Part shown: positions 55,501 through 64,000 of the stretch, in pieces
How the letters are laid out: the number at the start of each line of letters is the position of its first letter
Numbering within the stretch: the first letter of the stretch is position 1
Assembly: GCA_963922205.1 (NCBI GenBank)
Contig: CAWUHX010000028.1
Coordinates: 62,001-126,000 of the forward strand
From: Romanomermis culicivorax
Lineage: Eukaryota; Nematoda; Enoplea; Mermithida; Mermithidae
Direction: 5' to 3'
Length of the DNA stretch: 64,000 bases
Made by a program: the position numbers and the translations under genes
Notes under the pieces: generated by a model
Seen by the model: the letters and a program-made list of their open reading frames with translations, nothing else
Databases searched by the model: none
What the model was told of the DNA's origin: nothing

Positions 55501-58500
55501 GAAATAGAAAAAATTTTGCATCCTGTCTTTTATTTTTTATTCCAGTTTCATTCCTTTATCCAATTTAATTGTTTTTCTGGTTACTTTCCTCATTATTGAC
55601 TTTATTTTCTGACTAAATCAGAATCGACTAACTTTATTACTTATAAGTTTCATGTGCTTTTCTTACTGTAGAGGCACTGCAGCGCCGCCCCGAAAGTTGA
55701 AGTGAAGCACCCAACCAAAAGGACCCACTCGTGGGGCCAGGCCAGTTTTGCCACTATCATGGAATCACCGATGCTTCTACCGTATCTAAATAGAAAAAAG
55801 ACACAGCTCATTACACAATAGGCTTTAGCGGCATAGGATTTCAATAAAGTAATCACTTGTCACGAAGCACTTCGCCAACGACGCATCCTCCGTAAATGAG
55901 GACGAAAGATAAGTAGACGAAAGACGTGGAAAGTTGGGCGGCCACGACACCGACGGCCAAAGATGTTTGTGGGTCTTTCAAGTCACCTGAAAATAGGCCT
56001 ACATTCAGAATCATGTTGAAAGATTGTCGAGTTTATAGCAAACAACAAATATAATAATTATTATGCAAATTGATTCGAACAGTCAACAGAATTCTGGTTC
56101 CATTTCTCGTAAAGTCTGCCATGCGTCACATTATTTAATTAGCGTAAATGTGGTTTGTCTATATAATGAAATGTCAAAATATACACTTGATAAATCGCTG
56201 TAAACGCAAAAATAATTTACATGAAAAAATGGCCATCTATAGTCTGTTTTTCTTGAAATGCTTCCAAATTATAAGAGTGGAAAGCAAGTAGTATTTCAGA
56301 TTTTTTAGATTTTCAGCTAAACTGTATGTTGCACAGGACTAAAAACCTGTGAGCATACTCAACTAACCTTTAACTATTTTTTTGAATAAAGAATTTTATA
56401 GTCAAAAATGTGTGTAAACAATTTTATCGACAGTGCTATTTTTTGTCAATTTTTACTTTAAAAGCATTTAATAAAAAACAGACTATAAAGCTTTATAAAC
56501 ACTATAGTTTGTTGAGTTTTTGAGCGCTGAATTTGAAAAGCGATACCTATCAAACTAAAATTTTCACATGTCACGAATTTCCCTCGTCAGAGTAGTTACT
56601 ACCACAAAGGTGCAAAGCAGATAAGCCAGCCAGAATAGGAAATTTATTTCAGCTGAAAACTGAGTCTACAGGATACTTCTGGAAAAATTTACCCGATAAA
56701 TTTGCACCGCAGATTATGTCCGTGAAAGTTGGAAACAAAATGCCCAGAAGTACGAAAAATGACGTCGTCATATCTTGCACGACTTCCATGGATGGATTCC
56801 CCAAGAGATCTGGCACCGTTTCGCCGTGTTCCATATAATTCGACCAGGCGTTCCCTGCAAGTCACGTGACAATTGAACTAATACCGGAAACAATTCTAAT
56901 TCAGCTGTACTAAACAAGGAACCGCTGGAGAATCCGGGAATGGCGGGCACGTATTCAACATCGTGTTTCAAAAAGTAAGGATCGCAGATCACATTGGTTT
57001 CATTGTAAATGGCGCAAAAATGAGACCAAATCGGATGCGACTGGTTTTTGTCGCAATAAGCTGTGCCATTTATCATGTATGTCGACGGTTTTAGCAAACG
57101 TTCTCCGACTAAGCAAACCCTAAGATAAAAATCTTCACTCAGTAGGGAAAAGAGAGGCAAGACTAAAATATAAACGACAATAAAACGAAGTAATATCAGA
57201 ATTAAAAAGCCCAAATAATTGAGGTATTCGAGATCAATAAGTAAACAGAATATTAAAAAGCACGAAATAATAAATTCGATAATTGGGCAAAAATAAAACT
57301 GCGGAACAGGGAAACAAAAACTACAGACATTTGACACAACGAGCAAAATACATCAAACGAAATAAGGAAAACCATGAAACAGTGAAATACGACGAAGAAA
57401 CTGAGAGGGAATAAACTTGCAAAAGTAAGAAACGGAAAAAATAAAGCCACAAGGATAAGACAAAGAAGACAAAAGAGAGGAAATCAAAAAACAAAGCAAG
57501 TCGTGGAAATGGAACATAGAAAAAAATCAATAAAAAAACAAGCCAACCCAACAGAAGAATTTAAAAAAAAATTGAAGGAAAACAGCACAACAAATAAAAA
57601 ATGGAACATACAGAATAGAAATGAGTTGAGAGAATTTCATAAAAAAACTCGGTACAACTATTAATAAACAAAATATTAGGATTGAAAATGAAGCACGAAA
57701 ACGGCAGTAAAGAATCTTGAAGAATAAGCGATTTATTTCAGCTTTTTTTATATCAGTGTTTCATTCTTATTTCCGTGGAAATGTACAAAAAGCAAAAGTG
57801 TATGGAAAATAGATGATGAAAAATAAAGTAAATCCATTTCAGGCGTGAAATTTATAGCAAAAACACGAAAATTCCCTGAAAACATACTTTAAATGTCATT
57901 TACTTTTCACTATAGTCGCTGTTGGCGGCTATACCGCCTGCGAACACGGAAATTATGGCTAAAACGACACAACCCAAGGAAAATGGGCCCACGATTTGGA
58001 TCAATTTCATGCCTATGACGCATATGACGAATTCTATGATGACAAATACCGTACCGTAGACACGGAAATTGTTAAACATGTCGGCTTCGTTGTATTCTTT
58101 GGGATCGCCGAATTGGGGCAGATTAGGGGCCATGTACATCTGGGAAAGAAAGTGAAAAATACCACGAATGCAGCTGTAGTGATAAAGTCGATAATCTCAC
58201 TAAAAGTAATTCCACACCACCGGCCAGATACATCCCAGCGGCGCAAGCGTTGGCCAAATAGTAGAGAATACCAATGGCGCCGCCGAATTCGGGCCCTAAG
58301 CTTCTTGATATCATGTAATATGCACCACCACCTAATGAATTTCAGAAAGAATTCGAAGCATTGCTTGTTGCCTGGTTGTCTGACTGCAAGTCTCATGCGA
58401 AAAAAACTATGGACTAACTACTTTCACACTCTCATGTCTCTTCTAAATATCATTATTACTGAAAATATTTGATTTAATACCTTCATAGTTGTCATTTTGT

Positions 58501-60851
58501 TAACAGATTTTGATGTTCATTGGATAGTGCCATAACAAATGTGAGCTTACACGAGAAGTGATTCACTTTGATACCACACAACAGAATCCGGTGGACCATA
58601 CACTGGCTTAACAGGGAGGAGACATGATGATCTTTCAAGAATAATCAACTTTCAGATCCTGCCTAATTTTTGTGTCACTGACGTATACTGTATTATAATG
58701 AAGAAATAGGATTGCATACCTATTTCTTGAGATTGCATACCAGATAAGCTCCATAGCACAGACCTGACACGTAGATGGTTGTGATTCACAATCCCTCAAA
58801 CTTGTGAAAGTGAATTTCTGTGTTGAAAAATAGTCCTGTCCTGCTCAAAAAACAACGAAATTCACCCAGATTTTGGAAATTTTTTCAAACAAAGTCGACT
58901 TGGTAAAGACCATTTGTTTACAAAACTTCACATTTTTGTATCTGTTACTGATGCGAAGATAGAGTAGAATCAGGTTACTTTTCGTACCAACCTGCAAATG
59001 AGCAAAATGAGCTGTTTTGGATGACCAATAAAATGTTCCCAAGTTCAGAGAATTTCCCGTATTTTCTCATTTTCCATCAAGGGTCAGCATTCGTCTGAAG
59101 TTATGCTCCTACTGACATTAGAACAGAGAAGAGCCTGAAAATTAGAATAAAAAATTTGCGTCTGTTGAAAACTTGGAATCGTAATAGAAGTTAGACGGTG
59201 TCGAAAGATTGGGATCGAAATTTGAAAACCTTATCGAAAATTATAGTTTTGTAGGTAGAATTTAGAGTTGGAGTTCCCAAATCGAGCAGCTCTCCTAATT
59301 TCCTGTTTATTCATAGAACTCTCAATTTTTAGTTTGAGTCACCAATTTATGAATAAACTAGCGTTTTTAGCCGTGAAATTGATTAAACAAGAAAAATGTT
59401 GCTATTGTGCTGATCCTGGAAGCTCAAATGACAGACGAAACCGCTCCAATCATCCAGGCTTGAGAATGAGTAGATGTATTCCATTATGTGCAAAAAGATC
59501 AAGTTTTTGCTTTGTTCTTTGTGCAATTCAAACTCGAGGCGAAATTGACGGATTCTTTACATATTCAACAATAAATTTTTAGTTTGTTACAGAAAAGTTC
59601 ATAAGTACAAATGATTTTGTGACAGTCGTATAAATGTGAGAAAGGGCTAGTAGGCGAAGTAAAAAAAACCAATGCATACCTTCAATGACACCGTTGGTAG
59701 CTATTGCCGCAATAGATATACTGGTCAAAAATGTCTAAATGGAAAGTATGTTGCAGCTTCGCAATCATCACAGCAAAGTACTCTCACGCAAAGGCAACAA
59801 ATAGCCACCATGCTGAACGATTCGACTACGCCGGACATTCCCACTATCCACAAAAGACGTAAGAACATTTGGATGCCCAGCACGTTTTGTATGCTGGGCA
59901 GATAGACGCCGAGAATTGTGCCCAATTTTTGTTCCTGGAAAAATGATAATTTGTAAAATCGGGAAAACCAACCGGAAGATGAGTACTTAAATAAAATTCA
60001 GCACAGAATTCAATACTTATCAATTATTTCAGCATTAATCCGATCACCAATTCAAATTAGCTGAAACTTTTTGAGATAGTTAAACTTTGTGACAGAAAAG
60101 GAAAAGGAAAAGGAAAAGGAAAAGGAAAAGGAAAAGGAAAAGGAAAAGGAAAAGGAAAAGGAAAAGGAAAAGGAAAAGGAAAAAGGAAAAGGAAAAGGAA
60201 AAGGAAAAGGAAAAGGAAAAAGGAAAAGGAAAAGGAAAAGGAAAAGGAAAAGGAAAAGGAAAAGGAAAAGGAAAAGGAAAAGGAAAAGGAAAAGAAAAAG
60301 GAAAAGGAAAGGGAAAGGGGCAAAAAATAAATGTAAGAAAGGCAAGAAACATTCTCAATGGGATTCTAAAATGTTACAAATATTACCTGAGTTTTCACTT
60401 TCTTTTCTCCGTCCATTTGTTCGGTCGACGATCCTTTGAATGATTTCAAATAATGGCCGATGGACGAAAAATGATTCTCTTTATCATCTTCGTACAATTG
60501 CCATAAAGTATGTTTTCTGGCCAGGGTTCCCTTACGACTTGCAGACAACGACGACGACTGCGGTCCTTGCTTTTCCGTCTGTTGATTTTGCTGTTCTTGG
60601 TCATTTTTTCCGTTTTCTTGTTGTTGTGCTTCTTTCATCACTTTCTTTTGCTTTTGCTTCTCTTTTTGCTTCTTATCTTGTGGGAAAGTTTGCGAAGTCG
60701 GCGATTTTTCGCCGTCGTCGTTCTTGACTGTTTCGTTGACGATCTTTTTGATGCCGTCTTCGAAAACTAGCGATCTTTTGCCGGTGGAATTGTCGTGACT
60801 ATTGCTCCGTTTCAGTGAAGATTTAACGCCAAGTTTTACGCTGTCGGTCAT
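46167..60851 (-). CDS. KCC: K-Cl cotransporter (SLC12A4-7 / KCC family), 19 exons
   Basis: Nineteen exons can be joined with consistent phases to an uninterrupted 1262-residue protein. Order: a 155-residue hydrophilic, Lys/Gln-rich N-terminus; 12 membrane segments (about residues 160-680) with the large glycosylated loop between segments 5 and 6 that marks KCCs; and a long cytosolic C-terminal domain. KCC hallmarks include [99 protein letters not shown] and the C-terminal [19 protein letters not shown]. The protein couples K+ and Cl- export across the plasma membrane and sets cell volume and neuronal Cl-. The KMHTA threonine in the last exon corresponds to a WNK/SPAK-regulated site of vertebrate KCCs. 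It is longer than typical KCCs (about 1000-1150 residues) owing to the N-terminus and an insertion in exons 17-18. Confidence 0.95.
47431..47641 (-). mobile_element. MITE copy 2 (TAGTCTG family) in KCC intron 18
   Basis: Reverse orientation relative to copies 1, 3 and 4. Termini TAGTCTGTTTTC and AAAAACAGGCTA with TA on both sides. A second, more degraded copy follows at once (about 47643-47787), apparently sharing the TA. Confidence 0.8.
47850..48047 (-). CDS. KCC: KCC exon 18 (Ser-rich linker)
   Basis: Acceptor CTCTTGCAG. Contains a run of seven serines interrupted once, a Gly-rich stretch and [18 protein letters not shown]; donor AG/GTAACT. Likely a regulatory, phosphorylatable linker. Confidence 0.85.
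48197..48441 (-). CDS. KCC: KCC exon 17 (divergent insert)
   Basis: Acceptor GTTTTTCAG. Open for 81 codons ([17 protein letters not shown]...), ends in phase 2 at CGCAG/GTAAAA. This region is variable among KCCs and I see no domain. A Lys/Arg-rich segment ([13 protein letters not shown]) is present. Confidence 0.85.
49181..49365 (-). CDS. KCC: KCC exon 16
   Basis: Encodes [30 protein letters not shown] and [14 protein letters not shown]. The phase and the family alignment require an acceptor ending AAG (CCTATTCAAG); donor GAC/GTAAGC. Confidence 0.85.
49859..49923 (-). CDS. KCC: KCC exon 15
   Basis: 65 nt, acceptor [26 protein letters not shown]; donor A/GTAAGA. Confidence 0.93.
50335..50740 (+). 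repeat. Repeat fragment related to 55000-55200 in KCC intron 14
   Basis: Begins CCATTCATTTTCAAATGAGC and later contains GTCAATCTGAGAAAATAGCG and TTATTTGCATATGAGCA. The pattern recurs at about 55000-55205. A diverged non-autonomous element is likely. Confidence 0.45.
50800..50956 (-). CDS. KCC: KCC exon 14
   Basis: Acceptor [29 protein letters not shown] is the KCC/NKCC signature; donor AG/GTAAAG. Confidence 0.96.
51154..51355 (-). CDS. KCC: KCC exon 13
   Basis: Acceptor [27 protein letters not shown] and [16 protein letters not shown], matching the NTVVMGWP block of KCCs; donor G/GTAAAA. Confidence 0.95.
51559..51733 (-). CDS. KCC: KCC exon 12
   Basis: Acceptor [28 protein letters not shown], then [15 protein letters not shown]; donor GAT/GTAAGC. 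Confidence 0.95.
51840..51944 (-). CDS. KCC: KCC exon 11 (start of C-terminal domain)
   Basis: Acceptor [30 protein letters not shown]; ends QNW plus AG, with an atypical donor GTTCGT. The phase and the KCC match (QNWRPQLLVL across the junction) support it. Confidence 0.93.
52382..53270 (+). mobile_element. MITE copy 3, split by a solo LTR, in KCC intron 10
   Basis: Left part 52382-52600 and right part 53250-53270 (ends AAAAACAGACTA before TA). The parts join across the 649-bp solo LTR; the joined sequence matches copy 1 and copy 4. Confidence 0.8.
52601..53249 (+). mobile_element. Solo LTR (649 bp) inserted in MITE copy 3
   Basis: Starts TGTAACTCGAG and ends TTAACCCCACA (TG...CA ends). It is flanked by CATT on both sides (52597-52600, 53250-53253), a 4-bp target duplication. 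A TATAAATA box lies at 52930 and AATAAA at 53029-53034 followed by a GT-rich stretch, in the order expected of an LTR on the plus strand. It is unlike the LTRs of the 16-kb element. Confidence 0.8.
53340..53384. repeat. Perfect 45-bp palindrome in KCC intron 10
   Basis: Two exact 22-bp arms around one central base (53362); the left arm starts GTCATAAAAATGCTG. The loop is too short for a normal microRNA precursor. Confidence 0.85.
53914..54310 (-). CDS. KCC: KCC exon 10 (TM9-TM12)
   Basis: Acceptor [29 protein letters not shown], then the last helices, ending KYIEYKG; donor GG/GTAAGT. Confidence 0.96.
55667..55785 (-). CDS. KCC: KCC exon 9 (TM8)
   Basis: Acceptor [29 protein letters not shown] and GAALQCL; donor TACA/GTAAGA. 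Confidence 0.94.
55857..55986 (-). CDS. KCC: KCC exon 8 (TM7)
   Basis: Acceptor [28 protein letters not shown] continues the family's [10 protein letters not shown]-type motif; donor AA/GTGATT. Confidence 0.95.
56240..56485 (+). mobile_element. MITE copy 4 (TAGTCTG family) in KCC intron 7
   Basis: A complete 246-bp copy: TAGTCTGTTTTTCTTGAAAT at the left, AAAAAACAGACTA at the right, TA duplicated on both sides. Confidence 0.85.
56693..56854 (-). CDS. KCC: KCC exon 7 (TM6)
   Basis: Acceptor GACTTGCAG after a 56-nt intron. Holds [11 protein letters not shown] and [20 protein letters not shown]; donor G/GTAAAT. Confidence 0.93.
56911..57119 (-). CDS. KCC: KCC exon 6 (large extracellular loop)
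   Basis: Acceptor ATCTTAG. Begins VCLVGERLL, with sequons NGT, NQS and NET and several Cys, as in the KCC loop between TM5 and TM6; ends GFSSGSLF in phase 1 (donor GTACAG). Confidence 0.9.
57904..58139 (-). CDS. KCC: KCC exon 5 (TM4-TM5)
   Basis: Acceptor CTTTCCCAG. Encodes [12 protein letters not shown] and two helices ([29 protein letters not shown]); donor AA/GTAAAT, phase 2. Confidence 0.92.
58201..58331 (-). CDS. KCC: KCC exon 4 (TM3)
   Basis: Acceptor [28 protein letters not shown] is near-invariant in the family; donor TTTTA/GTGAGA. Confidence 0.95.
59680..59734 (-). CDS. KCC: KCC exon 3 (TM2)
   Basis: Follows a 53-nt intron (acceptor CCATTTAG). [19 protein letters not shown]; ends in phase 1 at GAAG/GTATGC. 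Confidence 0.92.
59788..59934 (-). CDS. KCC: KCC exon 2 (TM1 and start of TM2)
   Basis: Acceptor TTTTTCCAG, donor TGC/GTGAGA, 49 codons. [20 protein letters not shown] is the conserved first membrane helix. Confidence 0.95.
60095..60321. repeat. (GGAAAA)n hexanucleotide repeat in KCC intron 1
   Basis: About 37 nearly pure units on the plus strand, with a few one-base interruptions. In the KCC transcript it is a (TTTTCC)n pyrimidine tract starting about 65 nt after the exon 1 donor. It is a mirror-symmetric purine tract, so triplex formation is possible. Confidence 0.95.
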
Positions 60852-60857
60852 TTGATT
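60387..60857 (-). CDS. KCC: KCC exon 1 (N-terminal cytosolic domain)
   Basis: Acceptor TTTTTTCAG, then 6 nt, then ATG at 60851; 155 codons, donor CAG/GTAATA, phase 0. Lys/Gln/Glu-rich, ending [20 protein letters not shown]. The acceptor implies an upstream untranslated exon or a spliced leader; an upstream coding exon is not excluded. Confidence 0.85.
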
Positions 60858-62440
60858 CTGAAAAAATTGGAAAATGAGCGAAATTTCGTCGCTGAATAGA
60901 ATTACTTTAGAGTCGGAAAGTTTTACTGTATCGTGCCGCATAATGCTTCATGTTTGTTTATTTAATTCGGTAAAAAGCACAATTTCAGACGTGATACTTG
61001 AGAAAAGAATGCTTACATAAACAAAATAGAAATTGTGGTAATCGACCTTGATATTATGTAAGTTGGAATATTTTTGAGTCAACAAATATCTCAAAAACGT
61101 AGCTTTGATTCGCGAAATGATTTGGCATGTACAGACTTACTGTATTTATTTACTAGCGATCACATTTTTCGCGTATTTCGACTTACGTTTCCGAAGTATT
61201 ATTGAAAGGTCATATGAATGCAGTTATATGATTAAACAAACGATCTTAAAAACAAAGAAAGAAGACGATAGAAAGAGAAAAAATAAAAATGAGCAATTCG
61301 AAAGAAAAAAGAGAGGAAAAAAGATGAAGGACATCAAATAAAAAGGACGATAATAAAAAAACAAAAATGGTAAGGAAATTTTGAACGAAGAAAAGAAGGA
61401 AAAGGGAAGAAGCGCCTGTAAGAAATAAAGTTGAAAGACAAAAAGAGACAGAAAAAATGGACAACGAAAAGAGAAAGAAAACAGGAAGAAGAGAAAAAAG
61501 AAAGACGGAGGCAGAAGTTAGAAAGAAAGAGAAGAAAATAAACAGGAAGCTAAAGAAGAGGAAGATGGTAGAGAAAGGGAAGAAAAAAGTGAAGGAGAAA
61601 GAATAAAAACGAGAAAAAAGAAGAAATAAGAAACAAGAAAAAGAAAGAAAAGAGCGTAGAAATAGGAGTAGGGTGACAGGAGAAAAAAGTGGAAACAGGG
61701 AATGGGGAAGAAATATAATAAAAAATAAAAGAGACAAGCGAAATTAGAAACATGAGAGGTAGGACAAAGAAAGAAAGAAATGAAAAAAGAAAGACGAAAT
61801 AGGAATAAAAGGAAAAAATAATCACGCGAAAAAAGAAGAGGGAAAATAGAAAAATATATTATGAAAGAAAAAAGATGACAAGGAAAAAAACGCCGAAGAA
61901 CGAAAGAAATCAGGAACAGAGAAAAAGTCAAGGGTTAAAAAGAAGACAAAGAATAAAATCATAGCCTGAAGAAATCGAAGAATGAAAAAGAAGAAAGAGA
62001 AGAAACAAAAAATTGCAAAAAATGTTTTTGGTTTTTCAATATAGATTCAAGAACATAAGTAAGTCTATTTTGAAATGACAGTAGATTTCAATATAGATTT
62101 CAAGAACACAAGTAAGTCTATTTTGAAATGACGGAACGACTTCACTTCGGAGAAAATAGTAACCGTAATAATATAATCATAAAGAAAAACTTCCTTGTCA
62201 ATCAACAACAAACGGATCGACCGAAAATTTTCTTCAATAATCTCGTCATTTGTTTCAGTACCATTTTATCAACATCAAAAACGGATTAGCATGATGTTAT
62301 TCCTTTGATTTTGACCTCCGGTTTGTCATTAAGAAATTAATATTCCTTCCCGTTCCATGAAAATTGCGTGTTAGATTAAGCTTACTTTTTTGTTGTCGCT
62401 CTCTCAGTCATTTCAAAGTAATTGGGGTATAGGTACTATA
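60858..62440. other. Upstream of KCC exon 1, with a long polypurine tract
   Basis: About 61250-61990 is almost entirely A and G on the plus strand (pyrimidine on the KCC sense strand). The long Phe/Leu/Ser-rich minus-strand frames over it are compositional artefacts. The KCC promoter and any untranslated exon probably lie in or beyond this region, but I see no definite signal. A short direct duplication (about 62040-62070 and 62085-62130, TTCAAGAACA...AGTAAGTCTATTTTGAAA) is present. Confidence 0.6.
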
Positions 62441-62671
62441 CTCCATTCATTTTGAAATGATCGATGCAGCGAGACCGCAGTAAAACTTCTGCTCAAAATT
62501 ATGGAGGTCTCATTGACCCTGTTCCATAAACTTTTCCTTCGTGATGCAGGCCACCTGATTAATACTCTTTTCAACCTTTTAAAGATTATCGAAATTGGTT
62601 TCCCGATGTTTAGTAAGGCTGCGTTTGGCGGAACTCAAACTGCTGCATCGATCACTTCAAAATGAATGGTG
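62441..62671 (+). mobile_element. TA-flanked MITE (CTCCATTCATTTT family), intact copy
   Basis: 231 bp with about 30-bp terminal inverted repeats (left CTCCATTCATTTTGAAATGA, right the complement with few mismatches), TA on both sides, suggesting a Tc1/mariner-type non-autonomous element. A diverged copy lies at 27721. Confidence 0.85.
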
Positions 62672-64000
62672 TAGGCAACAAGGAAAGTGGAACAGCTGAG
62701 TGTGCAGCCACATTCGGCTCCGATCTTTTATGTTTTTCATCATCATGGTTCTTACCAAAAGTCAGAAGAATAATAAAGGCAAATTCGATTATTAAAATCA
62801 AGGCCAATTCGATATTCTTTCTAGTAAAGTATAAGAATCTGCTTTCAAAGCGTAAACGCGACCAAAGTAAAGAGAAATTGGCGTGAAACTGGTTTTTTAC
62901 CTTGATTTTCGATGAGTGATATTTGTATATTTTTTCTATATCAACCGCTCGAAATTTTTGTTTTAATTTTTGCAATAATATATACCAAAGGCTAATATTT
63001 GTTCAAAGGTTTCGAAAGCTAGGCCCTAATTTTGCGTCAGTCTTGTCGAGCAAAGAAGAGGGAAATGGAGATTCGGCTTATGAATCCAACCACTTTCGCA
63101 AGAGTTATGCAAAACCGTAAATCATGGGTTGCTTTGACGCAGTATAATCTGTATTTGAAAACAAAAAGTTATCAATGTAGATAGTGTTGATATTCATGAT
63201 CAGTGTCATAGGTATTTTCAATGGCCTGCTTTTTAATAAAGTACTTACAAATTAATGACATAAAATAAGTGCTGAGCAAAAAATCCTTGTATTCATATGT
63301 AATATTCGATCCGATTTTAACTCTGAATCGTGTTTGACTCATGAATATTTTGATCTATCGCAAGAAGTGTCTTTGTAAATCATCATAACATACTATTCGG
63401 ACCAGGTCGACACACGAGGAGTAGTTGGAAGCAGTTGGAGGAATCGTTGGAACCATGAGAACATGATTTGAAATCACAAATTTCGGCAATTATACTTCCT
63501 TCACTGCTCAAGGAGCTTAAGTTTAAGATTATGAATAAGTCTCTCCTGGGCGATAAGCCATTTGAGAATTTCTCTTTTCCAAAAGCTGCACTTTTGTTAG
63601 TTTGACCGCAACAGACGAAGTTTATTATATATAGTCAGTCCTTCAACAGCTTCCAGTAATCATAGGTATAACATTAGATAATTGACCGTTGTCAGACAAA
63701 CAAACACTATCAAATCTCAAAAGAAATCGTTATGAGTTATATTAATCGAGATATGATTCGTAATAGAACTAGACAAGGAAATGAACATCTCAAATAATGG
63801 AAAATTATCGAACATTTATAATATCCATTTAAAATTACACACTTCAAGATTTGTTGATCATAAATGGAATCTTTGATTTACAAAAATTACGATGAACAGA
63901 CAACTACTTTTTTTACGGACACCCTGTATGGATATTGTTGATTGATAACGCTCAATGCTTCGGTTTCCTTCGCCGACCTTCGACGATTTCTTGTTTTCGC
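62672..64000. other. AT-rich end of the window, no gene supported
   Basis: No coding feature is supported. Near the end ACGGACACCCTGTATGG (about 63916-63932) resembles the ACAGGGTGTCC terminus seen on some transposons, but only one end is in the window. Confidence 0.35.

Noticed and set aside
60052-60439. Long open frames of Phe/Leu/Pro/Ser or Lys/Glu on both strands
   Set aside because: All six frames of the (GGAAAA)n repeat are open; this is composition, not coding.
61246-61931. Long Phe/Leu/Ser-rich minus-strand frames
   Set aside because: Produced by the polypurine tract; no domain, start context or splice signals.

Overview
The window is nuclear DNA of an invertebrate animal. The evidence is a 19-exon K-Cl cotransporter gene, a neuropeptide F-type prohormone gene with the intron position typical of that family, a dense load of MITE-like and fold-back repeats, and a very large LTR retrotransposon. 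The flanks are AT-rich, while the retrotransposon is clearly more GC-rich by eye. Introns range from about 50 nt to 2 kb. Both intact genes have a strong TTTTCAG-type acceptor 2 to 6 nt before the start codon, as expected for spliced-leader trans-splicing (nematode, flatworm and rotifer lineages do this). The phylum cannot be settled from this window.

Layout. 1-5.9 kb: gene-poor, with one possible secreted-peptide exon pair on the minus strand (1194-1598) and a small array of GTCGAC repeats. 5.9-25.8 kb: three nested layers. A long imperfect palindrome (left arm 5945-6945; right arm 7905-8841 continuing at 25329-25760) is split by a TA-inserting MITE, which is in turn split by a 16.2-kb Ty3/gypsy-class retrotransposon on the minus strand (8867-25106, two 1461-bp LTRs about 1% diverged). 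25.8-42.2 kb: intergenic repeats, including a 6-7 unit tandem array (31.5-32.2 kb), a fold-back element (34.9-35.8 kb) and several short palindromic families. 42.3-44.9 kb: a five-exon gene on the plus strand encoding two NPF-like RPRFamide peptides. 46.2-60.9 kb: the KCC gene on the minus strand, tail-to-tail with the NPF gene, its introns hosting MITEs, a solo LTR, a perfect palindrome and a long hexanucleotide repeat. 61-64 kb: a polypurine tract and a TA-flanked MITE.

The retrotransposon is the most unusual object. Read on the minus strand its order is LTR, a 3.6-kb leader with a regular array of CRE-like TGACGTCA sites, gag capsid, nucleocapsid with zinc knuckles and a PPRY late-domain-like motif, a glycosylated envelope-like protein with a C-terminal membrane anchor, two aspartic-protease-like segments, RT/RNase H, integrase, LTR. 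The envelope lies between gag and pol rather than after pol. The coding blocks are long and intact; they are separated by UGA or UAG stops and two -1 frame changes, almost all at domain junctions, and only the stop after integrase is UAA. This suggests either recoding throughout a gag-env-pol unit or, less interestingly, a young copy with a few inactivating changes.
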